Origin: Burkholderiales bacterium
GTDB lineage: Bacteria; Pseudomonadota; Gammaproteobacteria; Burkholderiales; SHXO01
Length of the DNA: 64,000 nt
Assembly: GCA_020854105.1 (NCBI GenBank)
Contig: JADZGB010000040.1
Location: forward strand, 1 to 64,000
Direction: 5' to 3'
Each line of letters begins with the position of its first letter. The stretch's first letter is position 1. The notes beneath the pieces were generated by a model. The model saw only the letters and a program-made list of their open reading frames with translations, had not been told where the DNA came from and ran no database searches. The translations under genes were made by a program, and so were the position numbers. This document shows, one piece after another, positions 16,995 through 26,221 of the stretch.

Positions 16995-19900
16995 ATGCCG
17001 TTGTCCCACGCTGCCGCGCGCGCGCGCGCCCTGGCCGCCGTCCTGCTGCTGTGCGCGGCCGCACCCGGCCGCGCGGCCGAGGTCGAGTCGTTTTCCCCGG
17101 AAGGTACGGTCAAGGCAGTGCGGCAGGTGACCGCGCGCTTCAGCGAGCCCATGGTGTCCTTCGGGGATCCGCGTCAGAGCGATCCGTTCGACGTCGACTG
17201 CCCGCTGCCCGGCACCGGGCGCTGGGCGGACCACCGCAACTGGGTGTACGACTTCCCGCGCGATCTGCCGGCCGGTGTGCAGTGCAGCTTCGTGCTGCGC
17301 AGCGACCTGCGCAGCCTGGCCGGGGAGGGCGTCGATGCGGCGCGCTTCGCGTTCTCGACGGGCGGCCCGGCCATCCTGGAGAGCCTGCCCTACGAGCAGT
17401 CGCAGATCGAGGAGGAGCAGGCGTTCGTGCTCGCGCTGGATGCCTTCGCCGACAGCCCTGGCATCCTCGAGCACGCCTGGTGCGATGCCCAGGGCATCGA
17501 GGAGCGCATCGGTGTGCGGCTGGTCGAGGACGAGGATCGCGCGCGCATCCTGGACAGCCAGCGCTCCTTCGTCGACCGGCTGCTGCAGGCGCGCGCGCAG
17601 GCTGGCGAACTGGGCGATCTTCCACGGGCCGGCAAGGATGCCGCTTCGCTGCGCGCCGCTGCGCTGGAGCGCCTGCCCCTGGTGGTGCTGCGCTGTGCGC
17701 GCCGCCTGCCGCCCGAGAGCGTGGTGCGGCTGGTGTGGGGCGAGGGCATCCGGTCGGCCTCCGGCGTGCCCAGCGACGCAGACCAGATCCTCGAGTACAG
17801 GGTGCGCCCGCCGTTCACCGCGAGCTTCTCCTGTCAGCGCACGGCACGCGACGGCGGCTGCCTGCCCTTCCTGTCGATGTCGCTCGAACTGTCTGCGCCG
17901 ATTTCCCGCGCCGCTGCCCGCAAGACGATCCTGCGTGGACCGGACAGGGTACGTGCGCCGCGCCTGCCGGAACCGGACAACGACGGCGAGTCGATCACCT
18001 CGCTCGAGTTCGACGGTCCGTTTCCGGAGAACGCGCAGTTCAGGCTGGAGATCCCCGGGGACCTGCGCGACGATGCGGGGCGGCGTCTGTCGAACCAGAA
18101 GCGCTTTCCGCTCACCGTGAAGACCGCCGCCGCGCCGCCGCTCGCCAAGTTCCCTGCGCGCTTCGGCATCATCGAGTCGAAGGCGGCCGGCGTGCTGCCG
18201 GTGACGCTGCGCAACGTCGAATCCAGGGTGGGCGGACGCGTGCTCGGCTTCGGTGACGGCAAGGCGATTCCCGGCGGCGTGCTGCGTGTGGGCAATGCCG
18301 ATGCGCGCACCATCGTGCGGTGGATGCGCGCGGTGCAGGCTCACCAGGACGTGGAGTGGCTCGAAGGCGAGGACGGGGAGCGCGGCCGGGTGTTCGCCGC
18401 CGAGCGTTCGATCCTGAGCGGGGCGAAGGGCGTGCGCCGCATCGACGTGCCCAAGGCGGTGGGCGCGAAGACCTTCGAGGTGGTTGGCATTCCACTGCGT
18501 CAGCCGGGCTTCTACGTGGTGGAACTGGCCAGCCCCAGGCTCGGCGCGGCACTGCTCACCGGTTCGCACGAGGGCGCCACGGGCGGCGAGGTGTATCACG
18601 TCTCTACCGCTGCGCTGGTGACCAATCTGTCGGTGCACTTCAAGCAGGGCCGCGAGTCGTCGCTGGTATGGGTGACCGCGCTCGACACCGGCAGGCCGGT
18701 TGCGGGCGCACGGGTCTCGGTGCAGGACTGCGGCGGCAGGCAGTACTGGAAGGGAACCACCGACGCGCGCGGCATCGCGCGCAGCAGCGTCGCGCTGCCC
18801 AAGCGCGACGCGCTGCCGGGCTGCCTGGGGGAATGGGATCGGCAGTACATCGTCATGGCCGCACGCGGCGGCGATGCGAGCTTCGTCCTGTCGGACTGGA
18901 ACGAGGGGATCTCGCGCTGGCGCTTCAACGTGCCGGCCGGCAGCTACGACGGCCCGTACGTGGTCACCACGGTGTTCGACCGCACGCTGGTGCGGGCTGG
19001 CGAGACGGTGCACATGAAGCACCTGTACCGCCACCAGGCGGGCAGCGGCCTGCGCAACGTGGATGCCTCGCGCCTACCCGGGAAGGTCAGAATCGAGCAC
19101 GAGGGCAGCGAGGAGGTGTACGAGCTGCCGGTCAAGTGGGAGGGCGCAAGTGCGGTTGGCGACTGGCAGGTGCCGAAGGACGCGAAGACCGGCACCTGGC
19201 GCGTGCTGGTCGAGGACACGCTGACGGGCGAGCCGCGCACGCGGCAGGCCGGCAGCTTCCGAGTCGAGGAGTTCCGCGTACCGCTCATGCGCGCCTCCCT
19301 GGAGGCGCCGGAGCGGCCGCAGGTGCAGGCACGCGAGATCCCGGTCGGCGTGCAGGTGAGCTACCTGGCCGGCGGCGGAGCGGCCCACGCGCCAGTGGTG
19401 CTGCGCGGTCTGATGCGTCCACGTACAGTGCGCTTCGAGGACCATGCGGACTTCGCCTTTCTCGGCGGCGCCGTGCGCGAGGGCGTGCAGGAGACGCACC
19501 GCTACGACTGGCTGCGCGAGGAGTTCGGCCTGAAGGAGGACGCGCAGGACGGGACGGGCGCGGCATCGGACACGGACAGCCGCACGTTGAGGACGCGCCG
19601 GTTCGAGCTCGACGATGGCGGCGGCGCCAGGGTCACGCTGGGCGATCTGCCCGCCTACGACACGCCGCAGGAACTGGTGGCGGAACTCGAGTATCGCGAT
19701 CCCAATGGCGAGACGCTCACGGCGGCGACCCGCATCCCCCTTTGGCCGTCGGACGTCGTCCTCGGCATCAAGGCCGACGGCTGGGCCCGGTCCGCGGACA
19801 AGGGCGTGCATCTGCGCGCCGTCGCACTGGACCTGCAGGGCAGGCCGAAGGCCGGCGTGGCGGTGGCCTTCACCCTGTTCGAACGGCGCACCTACGCGCA

Positions 19901-22817
19901 CCGCAAGCGCCTGCTGGGTGGCTTCTACGCCTACGAGAGCGGTGTCGAGGTGGCGCGCGTGCGCACCGTGTGCGAAGGCACCAGCGACGACAGGGGCCTG
20001 GTCGAGTGCCGATTCCAGTCCCCGGTGTCCGGTGAGGTGCTGGTGGAGGCGAGTACGCGCGACGTCGAGGGGCGCCCGGCCGCGACCAGTACCAGCGTGT
20101 GGGTGGCGGGCGAGGGCGAATGGTGGTTCGACACCACCAACGACGATCGCATGGACCTGATTCCCGAGCGCAGGCGCTACGAGCCGGGCGAGCGTGCCCG
20201 CCTGCAGGTGCGCATGCCGTTCCGCCAGGCCACTGCACTGGTCACGATCGAGCGCGAGGGCGTGCTGGATGCCTTCGTCACATCGCTCTCGGGCAAGTCG
20301 CCGGTGGTCGAGGTGCCGCTTCAGGGCAGCCACGCGCCCAACGTGTTCGTCTCCGTGCTGGCGGTGCGCGGGCGGGTGGACGCGGTGCCGCCCACGGCCC
20401 TGGTGGACCTCGGCAAGCCGGCCTTCCGCATGGGCATCGCGGAAGTGAAGGTCGGCTGGCGCGCGTTCGAACTGGACGTGAACGTGACCACCGACAGGCA
20501 GGTGTACCGCGTGCGGGACAAGGCCCGGGTCAGCGTGCAGGTCAAGCGTGCTGCCGGCGGTACCGCGCTGCCCAAGGGCAGCGAGGTGGTGCTGGTGGCG
20601 GTGGACGAGGGCCTGCTCGAACTGTCCGCCAACGACAGCTGGGACCTTCTCTCGCGCATGATGCAGCGGCGCGGCCTGGAGGTGGACACCGCCACCGCCT
20701 CGATGCAGGTGGTGGGCAAGCGCCACTACGGGCGCAAGGCGCGCGCGGCAGGCGGCGGCGGCGGGCGCCAGACCGCGCGCGAGCTGTTCGACACGCTGCT
20801 GTTCTGGAAGGCGCGCGTGAAGCTCGATGCGCAGGGGCGCGCGAGCGCCGAGGTGCCGCTGAACGATTCGCTCACCTCGTTCCGCATCGTGGCAGTGGCC
20901 ACCGGCGGGGCGGCCCTGTTCGGCACCGGCCACACCAGCATCCGCTCCACCCGCGAGCTGATGCTGTTCTCCGGCCTGCCCCCGCTGGTGCGCGAGCAGG
21001 ACGACCTGCGCGCGCTGTTCACCCTGCGCAATGCCTCCGATGCGGTGCTGGAGGCGAACGTCGGTGCGCGCGTGACACCCGACCAGGGCAAGGCGCAGTC
21101 CCTGCCGGCGCAGAGTATTCGGCTGGAGCCCGGTGCCTCGCAGGAAGTGAGCTGGCGTTATCGGGTGCCGGTCGGCGCCGGCAGCGCACGCTGGGAGGTG
21201 TCGGCCCAGGCAACGACCGCGGACGGGCTGGCCGTGCAGGATGCGCTGAAGGTCTCGCAGCAGGTGATCGCCGCCGTGCCGGTGCGCACGCTGCAGGCGA
21301 CGCTGGCGCAGGTCGACCGCAGCCTGGAGATTCCGGTGCAGATGCCCGAGGGCGCACTGCCCGGTCGCGGCGGCATCCAGGCCAGCGTGCAGGCGCGGCT
21401 GGCCGGCGATCTGCCCGGGGTGCAGGCGTACATGCGCGCCTATCCGTACACCTGTCTGGAGCAGCAGGCATCGCGTGCGCTCGCGCTGCGCGAGCGCAGG
21501 CAGTGGGACGCGGTGATGGCGCTGCTGCCCACGTACCTCGATCGCGACGGCTTCGTCAAGTACTTCACCGTCATGCGCGAGGGCAGCGATGCGCTCACCG
21601 CCTACCTGCTGAGCGTGGCGGACGAAGCGCAGTGGGAGATCCCGGAGCCGGCGCGAACGCGCATGCAATCGGCGCTGGAGCGCTTCGTCGCCGGCCAGGT
21701 GGTGCGCGACTCCGGCTGGGCGGCGCCCGACCTGTCCCTGCGCAAGGTCGCCGCGCTGCAGGCCCTTGCGCGCGGGGGGCGGCAGACGCAGGACAACGAC
21801 CTGGCGTCGATATCGGTCGACCCGAAACTGTGGCCGACCTCGGCGCTCATCGACTGGCTGGATCTGCTCAAGCGCAGCCCGCAGCTGTCGGCGCGCGACT
21901 CGCGTCTGCGCGAAGCCTCGGGGCTGCTGCGCGCTCGCCTGAACTTTCAGGGCAGCACGATGAGCTTCTCCACCGAGGGCCAGGACGCGCTGTGGTGGCT
22001 GATGGTCTCCGGCGACGTGAACGCCAACCGCCTGCTGCTCAGCGCGGTCGATATGCCGGAGTGGCGCGAGGACATCGGCCGGCTGGTGCGCGGCGCGCTC
22101 GGCCGCCAGCAGCGTGGACACTGGGACACCACGGTGGCCAATGCCTGGGGCGTGATCGCGCTGGACCGGTTCGGCGCGGCGTTCGAGACCACGCCCGTGG
22201 ACGGCAGCACGCACGCCACCCTGGGCGGGCAGGCGCGCAGGAGCGACTGGGACAAGGCGCCGCAGGGGGCGAACTGGTCCTTTGCCTGGCCGGAGGAGAA
22301 GGGTAGCCTGATGCTCGCCCACGAAGGCCAGGGCAGGCCGTGGGCGAGCGTGCGCAGTCTGGCCGCGCTGCCGCTCGACAAGCCGCTGTTCACCGGCTAT
22401 CGCATCGAGCGCAGGATCGTGCCGGTGGAACAGAAGGAGAAGGGCCGCTGGTCGCGCGGGGACGTGCTGCGCGTGCGGCTGGAACTCCAGGCGCAGTCGG
22501 ACATGACCTGGGTGGTGGTGAACGATCCGATTCCTGCCGGCGCGAGCGTGCTCGGTACCGGGCTGGGGCGTGACGCGCAGATCGCCACGCAGGGCGAACG
22601 GCGCGAAGGCTGGGTCTGGCCCGCATTCGAGGAACGCAGGTTCGACTCCTTCCGCGCCTATTACCGCTTCGTACCCAAGGGCACCTGGACCCTGGAGTAC
22701 ACGGTGCGCCTGAACAATCCGGGCGAGTTCTCGCTGCCGCCCACGCGCGTGGAGGCCCTGTATGCGCCGGAGATGTTCGGGGAGCTGCCGCTGGGCAGGA
22801 TGGTCGTGGGCCCCTGA
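16995..22817 (+). CDS. yfhM: Bacterial alpha-2-macroglobulin with thioester site (YfhM-like)
   Basis: Very large (1,940 residues) exported protease-trap protein. The signal peptide is Sec type (ALAAVLLLCAAAPGRAA). The N-terminal Ig-like MG domains include VESFSPEGTVKAVRQVTARFSEPM. The bait/ANA-type region and macroglobulin core include LVRAGETVHMKHLYR, SLTSFRIVAVATGG and LMLFSGLPPLVREQDD. The thioester motif CLEQ is intact (YTCLEQQASRAL), so it can trap proteases covalently, as E. coli ECAM/YfhM does. The start at 16995 follows GGAGG. In many bacteria this gene is directly followed by pbpC; here four unrelated genes intervene. It lacks a clear lipobox, unlike the E. coli lipoprotein. Confidence 0.93.
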   Translation: MPLSHAAARARALAAVLLLCAAAPGRAAEVESFSPEGTVKAVRQVTARFSEPMVSFGDPRQSDPFDVDCPLPGTGRWADHRNWVYDFPRDLPAGVQCSFVLRSDLRSLAGEGVDAARFAFSTGGPAILESLPYEQSQIEEEQAFVLALDAFADSPGILEHAWCDAQGIEERIGVRLVEDEDRARILDSQRSFVDRLLQARAQAGELGDLPRAGKDAASLRAAALERLPLVVLRCARRLPPESVVRLVWGEGIRSASGVPSDADQILEYRVRPPFTASFSCQRTARDGGCLPFLSMSLELSAPISRAAARKTILRGPDRVRAPRLPEPDNDGESITSLEFDGPFPENAQFRLEIPGDLRDDAGRRLSNQKRFPLTVKTAAAPPLAKFPARFGIIESKAAGVLPVTLRNVESRVGGRVLGFGDGKAIPGGVLRVGNADARTIVRWMRAVQAHQDVEWLEGEDGERGRVFAAERSILSGAKGVRRIDVPKAVGAKTFEVVGIPLRQPGFYVVELASPRLGAALLTGSHEGATGGEVYHVSTAALVTNLSVHFKQGRESSLVWVTALDTGRPVAGARVSVQDCGGRQYWKGTTDARGIARSSVALPKRDALPGCLGEWDRQYIVMAARGGDASFVLSDWNEGISRWRFNVPAGSYDGPYVVTTVFDRTLVRAGETVHMKHLYRHQAGSGLRNVDASRLPGKVRIEHEGSEEVYELPVKWEGASAVGDWQVPKDAKTGTWRVLVEDTLTGEPRTRQAGSFRVEEFRVPLMRASLEAPERPQVQAREIPVGVQVSYLAGGGAAHAPVVLRGLMRPRTVRFEDHADFAFLGGAVREGVQETHRYDWLREEFGLKEDAQDGTGAASDTDSRTLRTRRFELDDGGGARVTLGDLPAYDTPQELVAELEYRDPNGETLTAATRIPLWPSDVVLGIKADGWARSADKGVHLRAVALDLQGRPKAGVAVAFTLFERRTYAHRKRLLGGFYAYESGVEVARVRTVCEGTSDDRGLVECRFQSPVSGEVLVEASTRDVEGRPAATSTSVWVAGEGEWWFDTTNDDRMDLIPERRRYEPGERARLQVRMPFRQATALVTIEREGVLDAFVTSLSGKSPVVEVPLQGSHAPNVFVSVLAVRGRVDAVPPTALVDLGKPAFRMGIAEVKVGWRAFELDVNVTTDRQVYRVRDKARVSVQVKRAAGGTALPKGSEVVLVAVDEGLLELSANDSWDLLSRMMQRRGLEVDTATASMQVVGKRHYGRKARAAGGGGGRQTARELFDTLLFWKARVKLDAQGRASAEVPLNDSLTSFRIVAVATGGAALFGTGHTSIRSTRELMLFSGLPPLVREQDDLRALFTLRNASDAVLEANVGARVTPDQGKAQSLPAQSIRLEPGASQEVSWRYRVPVGAGSARWEVSAQATTADGLAVQDALKVSQQVIAAVPVRTLQATLAQVDRSLEIPVQMPEGALPGRGGIQASVQARLAGDLPGVQAYMRAYPYTCLEQQASRALALRERRQWDAVMALLPTYLDRDGFVKYFTVMREGSDALTAYLLSVADEAQWEIPEPARTRMQSALERFVAGQVVRDSGWAAPDLSLRKVAALQALARGGRQTQDNDLASISVDPKLWPTSALIDWLDLLKRSPQLSARDSRLREASGLLRARLNFQGSTMSFSTEGQDALWWLMVSGDVNANRLLLSAVDMPEWREDIGRLVRGALGRQQRGHWDTTVANAWGVIALDRFGAAFETTPVDGSTHATLGGQARRSDWDKAPQGANWSFAWPEEKGSLMLAHEGQGRPWASVRSLAALPLDKPLFTGYRIERRIVPVEQKEKGRWSRGDVLRVRLELQAQSDMTWVVVNDPIPAGASVLGTGLGRDAQIATQGERREGWVWPAFEERRFDSFRAYYRFVPKGTWTLEYTVRLNNPGEFSLPPTRVEALYAPEMFGELPLGRMVVGP

Positions 22818-22852
22818 CGTCTTCCCGGTGTGTGGTTGGCGTGGCATATGGC

Positions 22853-22881
22853 TTGAATATGCCCTGCCCGGCGTGCAGAAT
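22853..22881 (+). promoter_or_regulatory. Sigma-70 promoter for the inserted four-gene block
   Basis: TTGAAT, a 17-bp spacer, then CAGAAT. It lies in the 172-bp gap after the macroglobulin gene and would give the following genes their own promoter. Confidence 0.5.
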
Positions 22882-22989
22882 GTCGCGGGCATGCCACGGA
22901 TTGCACGCTTCCCGGCGAAGCTCGCATTGCCGCATGGCCGGGTGCACCCACCGGGCATGTCCTCATGAAGACCCCTCGATATCCTGGGC

Positions 22990-24363
22990 ATGAGATCCTC
23001 CCTGCGCCGACTGGTTGCCTGGGCACTCCTCCCGATCGGCGTCCCGGGTGCGCTGGCTGCGCCGACGTTGGGCGAGCGGCTGGCGGGCGTCGAGGCCGCG
23101 GTGGAGAAGCACGGGGCGAGCTTCGCGGCCCGGCCGACGCGGCATGCGCGGCTCGCGTGGCTGTTCATCGACGCCGACGCCCTGCCCGATGCGCTGGTCG
23201 TCGTGAAGAAGGAGGCGAGCGACTGCGCCGTCCATTTCGCCTCACCGACCGCGCACTGCATGGGCTTTGTCCTGCGAGGACAGCCGGACGGCAGCTTCGT
23301 CCCCATGGCCGTGTTTCCCTACGCCGGACAGATCATGCATTTCGGGCGCAGAGGTGGGAGCGGTCGGGTCCTCCTGCACACGGACCGCAACCAGGCCAAC
23401 CCGGTCTACGACCGTTACGCCATCGTCGAAGGGGTCTACCGGCTCGAGCAGCAGGTCCTGCCGCCGCGCGAGGTTGACGAGCGGTCCTATCTCGCGCTGT
23501 CCGACCGCTCCATGGACAGGCTGGCCGACCAGCGGTACGCGCTGGCCAGCTTTCCCGCCAACGAGCACGCAGCCCTGTCCCCGATGCGGCTGCATCTGGA
23601 CGGGGTGAACGCCCGGTTCCGGCTGCGATTCGTCGACAAGGACGCGAGCCAGGTGAAGGCGGATTTCGCGAAGGCGGCGACCGAGGTGTCCGGCACGATG
23701 ATCCGGGATCTCGCCAGCATCGTGCAGAAGCTGGGATGGACCAACCAGCTCGATGTCCGATTGTGGGTCTGCGGCGACTGGATGGTGCCGCGCCGCTTCT
23801 GGGAGGTCGAGGGCGACCAGATCGGCGACGTGGGAACGTGCCTGGATCCGGTTGTGTACTGGACCGATGGGGACTGGGCCGGCGTGCTGAAGACCTCGAG
23901 GCAGGGCGCCTTCGACGCGATGCGCGTGCGCCTGTTCCAGGACATCGGAATTGCCTTCCTGCTGCGCGGAGAGCATTCTTCCACGCAGCGCATCGCACGG
24001 CTCAAGCAGGAGAGCAGCACCGGAAGCGCGCGCAGGCAGATCATCGAGCACGGCAGTGCGCTGGGGACGCTGTTCGCTGTGGGCTTTGGATCGTTGAAGG
24101 CGCAGACACTGATCAGGACTCAGGAGGACTGGGAGCGGCTGATCGAAGTCTGGTTCGCCGTGATCGAGCACAAGGGATTCGGCTACCCCGGGCCGACCCC
24201 CGAACTCGAGGCATTCATCGAGGAGCTGCACTGGCGGAGCCAGGGCATGTCGTGTGCGCTGGAAGTCCTCTCGAGCAAGGCAGGCGCGCCGGGCTCGAGC
24301 TCCGGGAAGTGTCCGAGCGGCCTCGAAGAGGCGCTGCGGTCTTTCGTCGCCTACGCCTGGTGA
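22990..24363 (+). CDS. Exported protein of unknown function
   Basis: A 457-residue protein with an N-terminal signal peptide (RLVAWALLPIGVPGALAAP). I do not recognise a family. Visible features include a beta-rich N-terminal part (ARLAWLFIDADALPDALVVVKK, VFPYAGQIMHF), a Cys pair around residues 80-93, a further pair near WVCGDWMVP and VGTCLDP, and a C-terminal pair (MSCALEV, SGKCPSG). This suggests an oxidised periplasmic protein. It is the first of four consecutive exported proteins between the macroglobulin gene and pbpC. The next gene begins within a few bases. Confidence 0.75.
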   Translation: MRSSLRRLVAWALLPIGVPGALAAPTLGERLAGVEAAVEKHGASFAARPTRHARLAWLFIDADALPDALVVVKKEASDCAVHFASPTAHCMGFVLRGQPDGSFVPMAVFPYAGQIMHFGRRGGSGRVLLHTDRNQANPVYDRYAIVEGVYRLEQQVLPPREVDERSYLALSDRSMDRLADQRYALASFPANEHAALSPMRLHLDGVNARFRLRFVDKDASQVKADFAKAATEVSGTMIRDLASIVQKLGWTNQLDVRLWVCGDWMVPRRFWEVEGDQIGDVGTCLDPVVYWTDGDWAGVLKTSRQGAFDAMRVRLFQDIGIAFLLRGEHSSTQRIARLKQESSTGSARRQIIEHGSALGTLFAVGFGSLKAQTLIRTQEDWERLIEVWFAVIEHKGFGYPGPTPELEAFIEELHWRSQGMSCALEVLSSKAGAPGSSSGKCPSGLEEALRSFVAYAW

Positions 24364-24371
24364 TCCTGTCG

Positions 24372-25526
24372 ATGTCACGCTCTGCCCTGTTCGTGTTCTG
24401 CATCCTCCTGGCGGCCCTCGGCAGCGGCTGCTCGACGGCCAGGCTCACCGGCACGGCGTACTCCGTGACATACCGTCCCGCAGAGAACGAGCTCGCGCAG
24501 CTGGGCGATGTCGGACAGATGATCGGCGTGACCAGCCGCAGGCGTGCACCCGCCCGTGCAGCAGATCCCGCGCATGGGCAGCGCCTGCTCCTCGTGGACG
24601 GCAGGTCGAATGCGGCACTCGCGACGGCGGATTATGACGGCGCCGCCAAGTGGTATTTCTTCCAGCTGCCCATGAACGTCGCCCTGCCCGACACAGGGAA
24701 GCTGTGCCTGTCCCTGAGAACGGCATCGGGTACGCCCATCCCGCTGCGCGACGAGGCCAGGGAGGACGATGGCTACGAATTCCGCCACCCGATCTGGGAG
24801 TCCGAGCTGCGGCGCGCTGCGGAACTGCGCGCGGACAGGTCGGAGCGCGCCCGCCTGGAGGACGAGCAGATCCTCGCCAAGGCCGAACTCGATGCGATCG
24901 AGGCAAGGTACGGCGCGCGCGTCGTTGCGGGCAGCGAACCCTGTCCGCTGGCACGGGCAGCCGCGGTGCCTGCCCGGCCGGCTTCAGCGCTCGACGAGCG
25001 TGCAGCGCGTGATGCCGCACCGGGCCTGTGCGCACTGCAATGGGAGCAAGTGCTGAATGCCCCGGCGGAGGCGCTGTACCGGGACGCCGGGCGCATCGCG
25101 GACTGGGGCGGCCGTGCGGCCGCGAAGCCGCACGCAGCCGCCTTCCCCGGCCTGAGGATCGTGCTGGGCGGGGGAGACCTCGAACTGGCCCGCAATGCCG
25201 CGGTCGGCGGACCGCTCGTGCTGCAGCACCAGAAAGGGCTGCAGGTATTCGATGCGGGAGATCGGGCGTGTCAGGCGGAAGTCATGCGGATGGCCCGCGA
25301 CGCGACCGCGGCCTGGGAGCAGCGGGTGGGGGATCTCGGGAGCGCGCCCGAGCGCTCGCGCAAGCGCTGCGAGACCGACATCGCCAAGGCGCCGGAACTC
25401 AGGAGAAGGATTCAGCAGGCGCAGGCTGGAGAACGCGCCCTGGGACAGCGCATCGCATCGCTGGAGAAGGCTGAGCCCGATGCCCACGCCGGGAGCGATC
25501 TGGGGCAGAAGGGTTGCGCGCAGTAG
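24372..25526 (+). CDS. Putative lipoprotein of unknown function
   Basis: A 384-residue protein whose signal sequence ends in a lipobox (AALGSGCST), predicting lipidation at Cys. The N-terminal mature half contains RLLLVDGRSNAALATADYDG and VALPDTGKLCLSL. A long charged helical segment (ELRRAAELRADRSERARLE, about residues 140-180) looks like coiled coil, and a second occurs near the C-terminus (ELRRRIQQAQAGERALG). No known family was recognised. A GTG 12 bp upstream, overlapping the previous stop, is an alternative start. Close spacing to both neighbours suggests co-transcription. Confidence 0.75.
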   Translation: MSRSALFVFCILLAALGSGCSTARLTGTAYSVTYRPAENELAQLGDVGQMIGVTSRRRAPARAADPAHGQRLLLVDGRSNAALATADYDGAAKWYFFQLPMNVALPDTGKLCLSLRTASGTPIPLRDEAREDDGYEFRHPIWESELRRAAELRADRSERARLEDEQILAKAELDAIEARYGARVVAGSEPCPLARAAAVPARPASALDERAARDAAPGLCALQWEQVLNAPAEALYRDAGRIADWGGRAAAKPHAAAFPGLRIVLGGGDLELARNAAVGGPLVLQHQKGLQVFDAGDRACQAEVMRMARDATAAWEQRVGDLGSAPERSRKRCETDIAKAPELRRRIQQAQAGERALGQRIASLEKAEPDAHAGSDLGQKGCAQ

Positions 25527-25561
25527 TGCCGGGTGCCACGACAACAAGGGAGAAGCAGAAC

Positions 25562-26221
25562 GTGAGCGCGAGAAGGACGATCTGCATGGCGGCCGCCGTC
25601 ATGCTCGGGGTCAGCTCGACCGGCTGCGAGACGGTGCAGCAGCAGCTGGGCAGGATCGGGGATGCGGGATACGTCATGTCCTGCGCGACCGGCGCCGTCG
25701 CGGGTGGCCTCGTCGGTGCGGTGGTATCGGGAACCGGCGACAAGGGCAAGCTGCTCGCGGCCGCGGCCGCGGGCTGCGCCATCGGACTGGCGGCCACCGC
25801 GGTCGGGAAGATGCTCAACGCCCGGCAACGCGAGAAGCACGAGGAGAGCGTGCAGCGCACCGCCAAGCGCCAGGCGAAGGAGCTGGAAGCCTACTCGCAG
25901 ACCGAGCGGCGCTACGAGCAGATGCCCGTACCAGCCTCGGACACGGAGCAGGCTGCGCGCGAGCAGCGTCGGGACGAGGAGCTCGCGCAGATCAGGCGCC
26001 GCTACGAGGAGCCCGACACGCAGGATCTCGGAGAGGGCGCATCGTCTACCGTGACCCCGGTGTTTCCGGCGGGCGTGGGGGAGTCGGACCAGTTGACCTG
26101 CTTCGACCAGAACGTGATGGTCGAGACGCCGACGGGCCGGGCCACCCAGGTGCAGACGATGTGCCGCAAGAAGGGGACCGACGAGTATGTCCGCGCCGAA
26201 GTGCGCGAAGGCGCAGCCTGA
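25562..26221 (+). CDS. Putative lipoprotein with glycine-zipper-like segment
   Basis: A 219-residue protein starting at a GTG (25562) after GGGAG. The signal peptide ends in the lipobox VSSTGCETV. Next comes a glycine/alanine-rich hydrophobic stretch (GAVAGGLVGAVVSGTGD, AAAAGCAIGLAATAVG), similar to glycine-zipper outer-membrane lipoproteins. A charged helical segment and a C-terminal domain with conserved-looking Cys residues (LTCFDQNVM, TMCRKKG) follow. The exact function is unknown. Its 3' end overlaps the next gene by about 35 bp if that gene's first start is used. Confidence 0.7.
   Translation: MSARRTICMAAAVMLGVSSTGCETVQQQLGRIGDAGYVMSCATGAVAGGLVGAVVSGTGDKGKLLAAAAAGCAIGLAATAVGKMLNARQREKHEESVQRTAKRQAKELEAYSQTERRYEQMPVPASDTEQAAREQRRDEELAQIRRRYEEPDTQDLGEGASSTVTPVFPAGVGESDQLTCFDQNVMVETPTGRATQVQTMCRKKGTDEYVRAEVREGAA

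Noticed and set aside
19074-23306. 1,410-codon minus-strand ORF opposite the alpha-2-macroglobulin gene
   Set aside because: It is an antisense shadow in GC-rich DNA, rich in His/Arg/Gln/Leu and without family motifs. The plus strand encodes a clear thioester macroglobulin.
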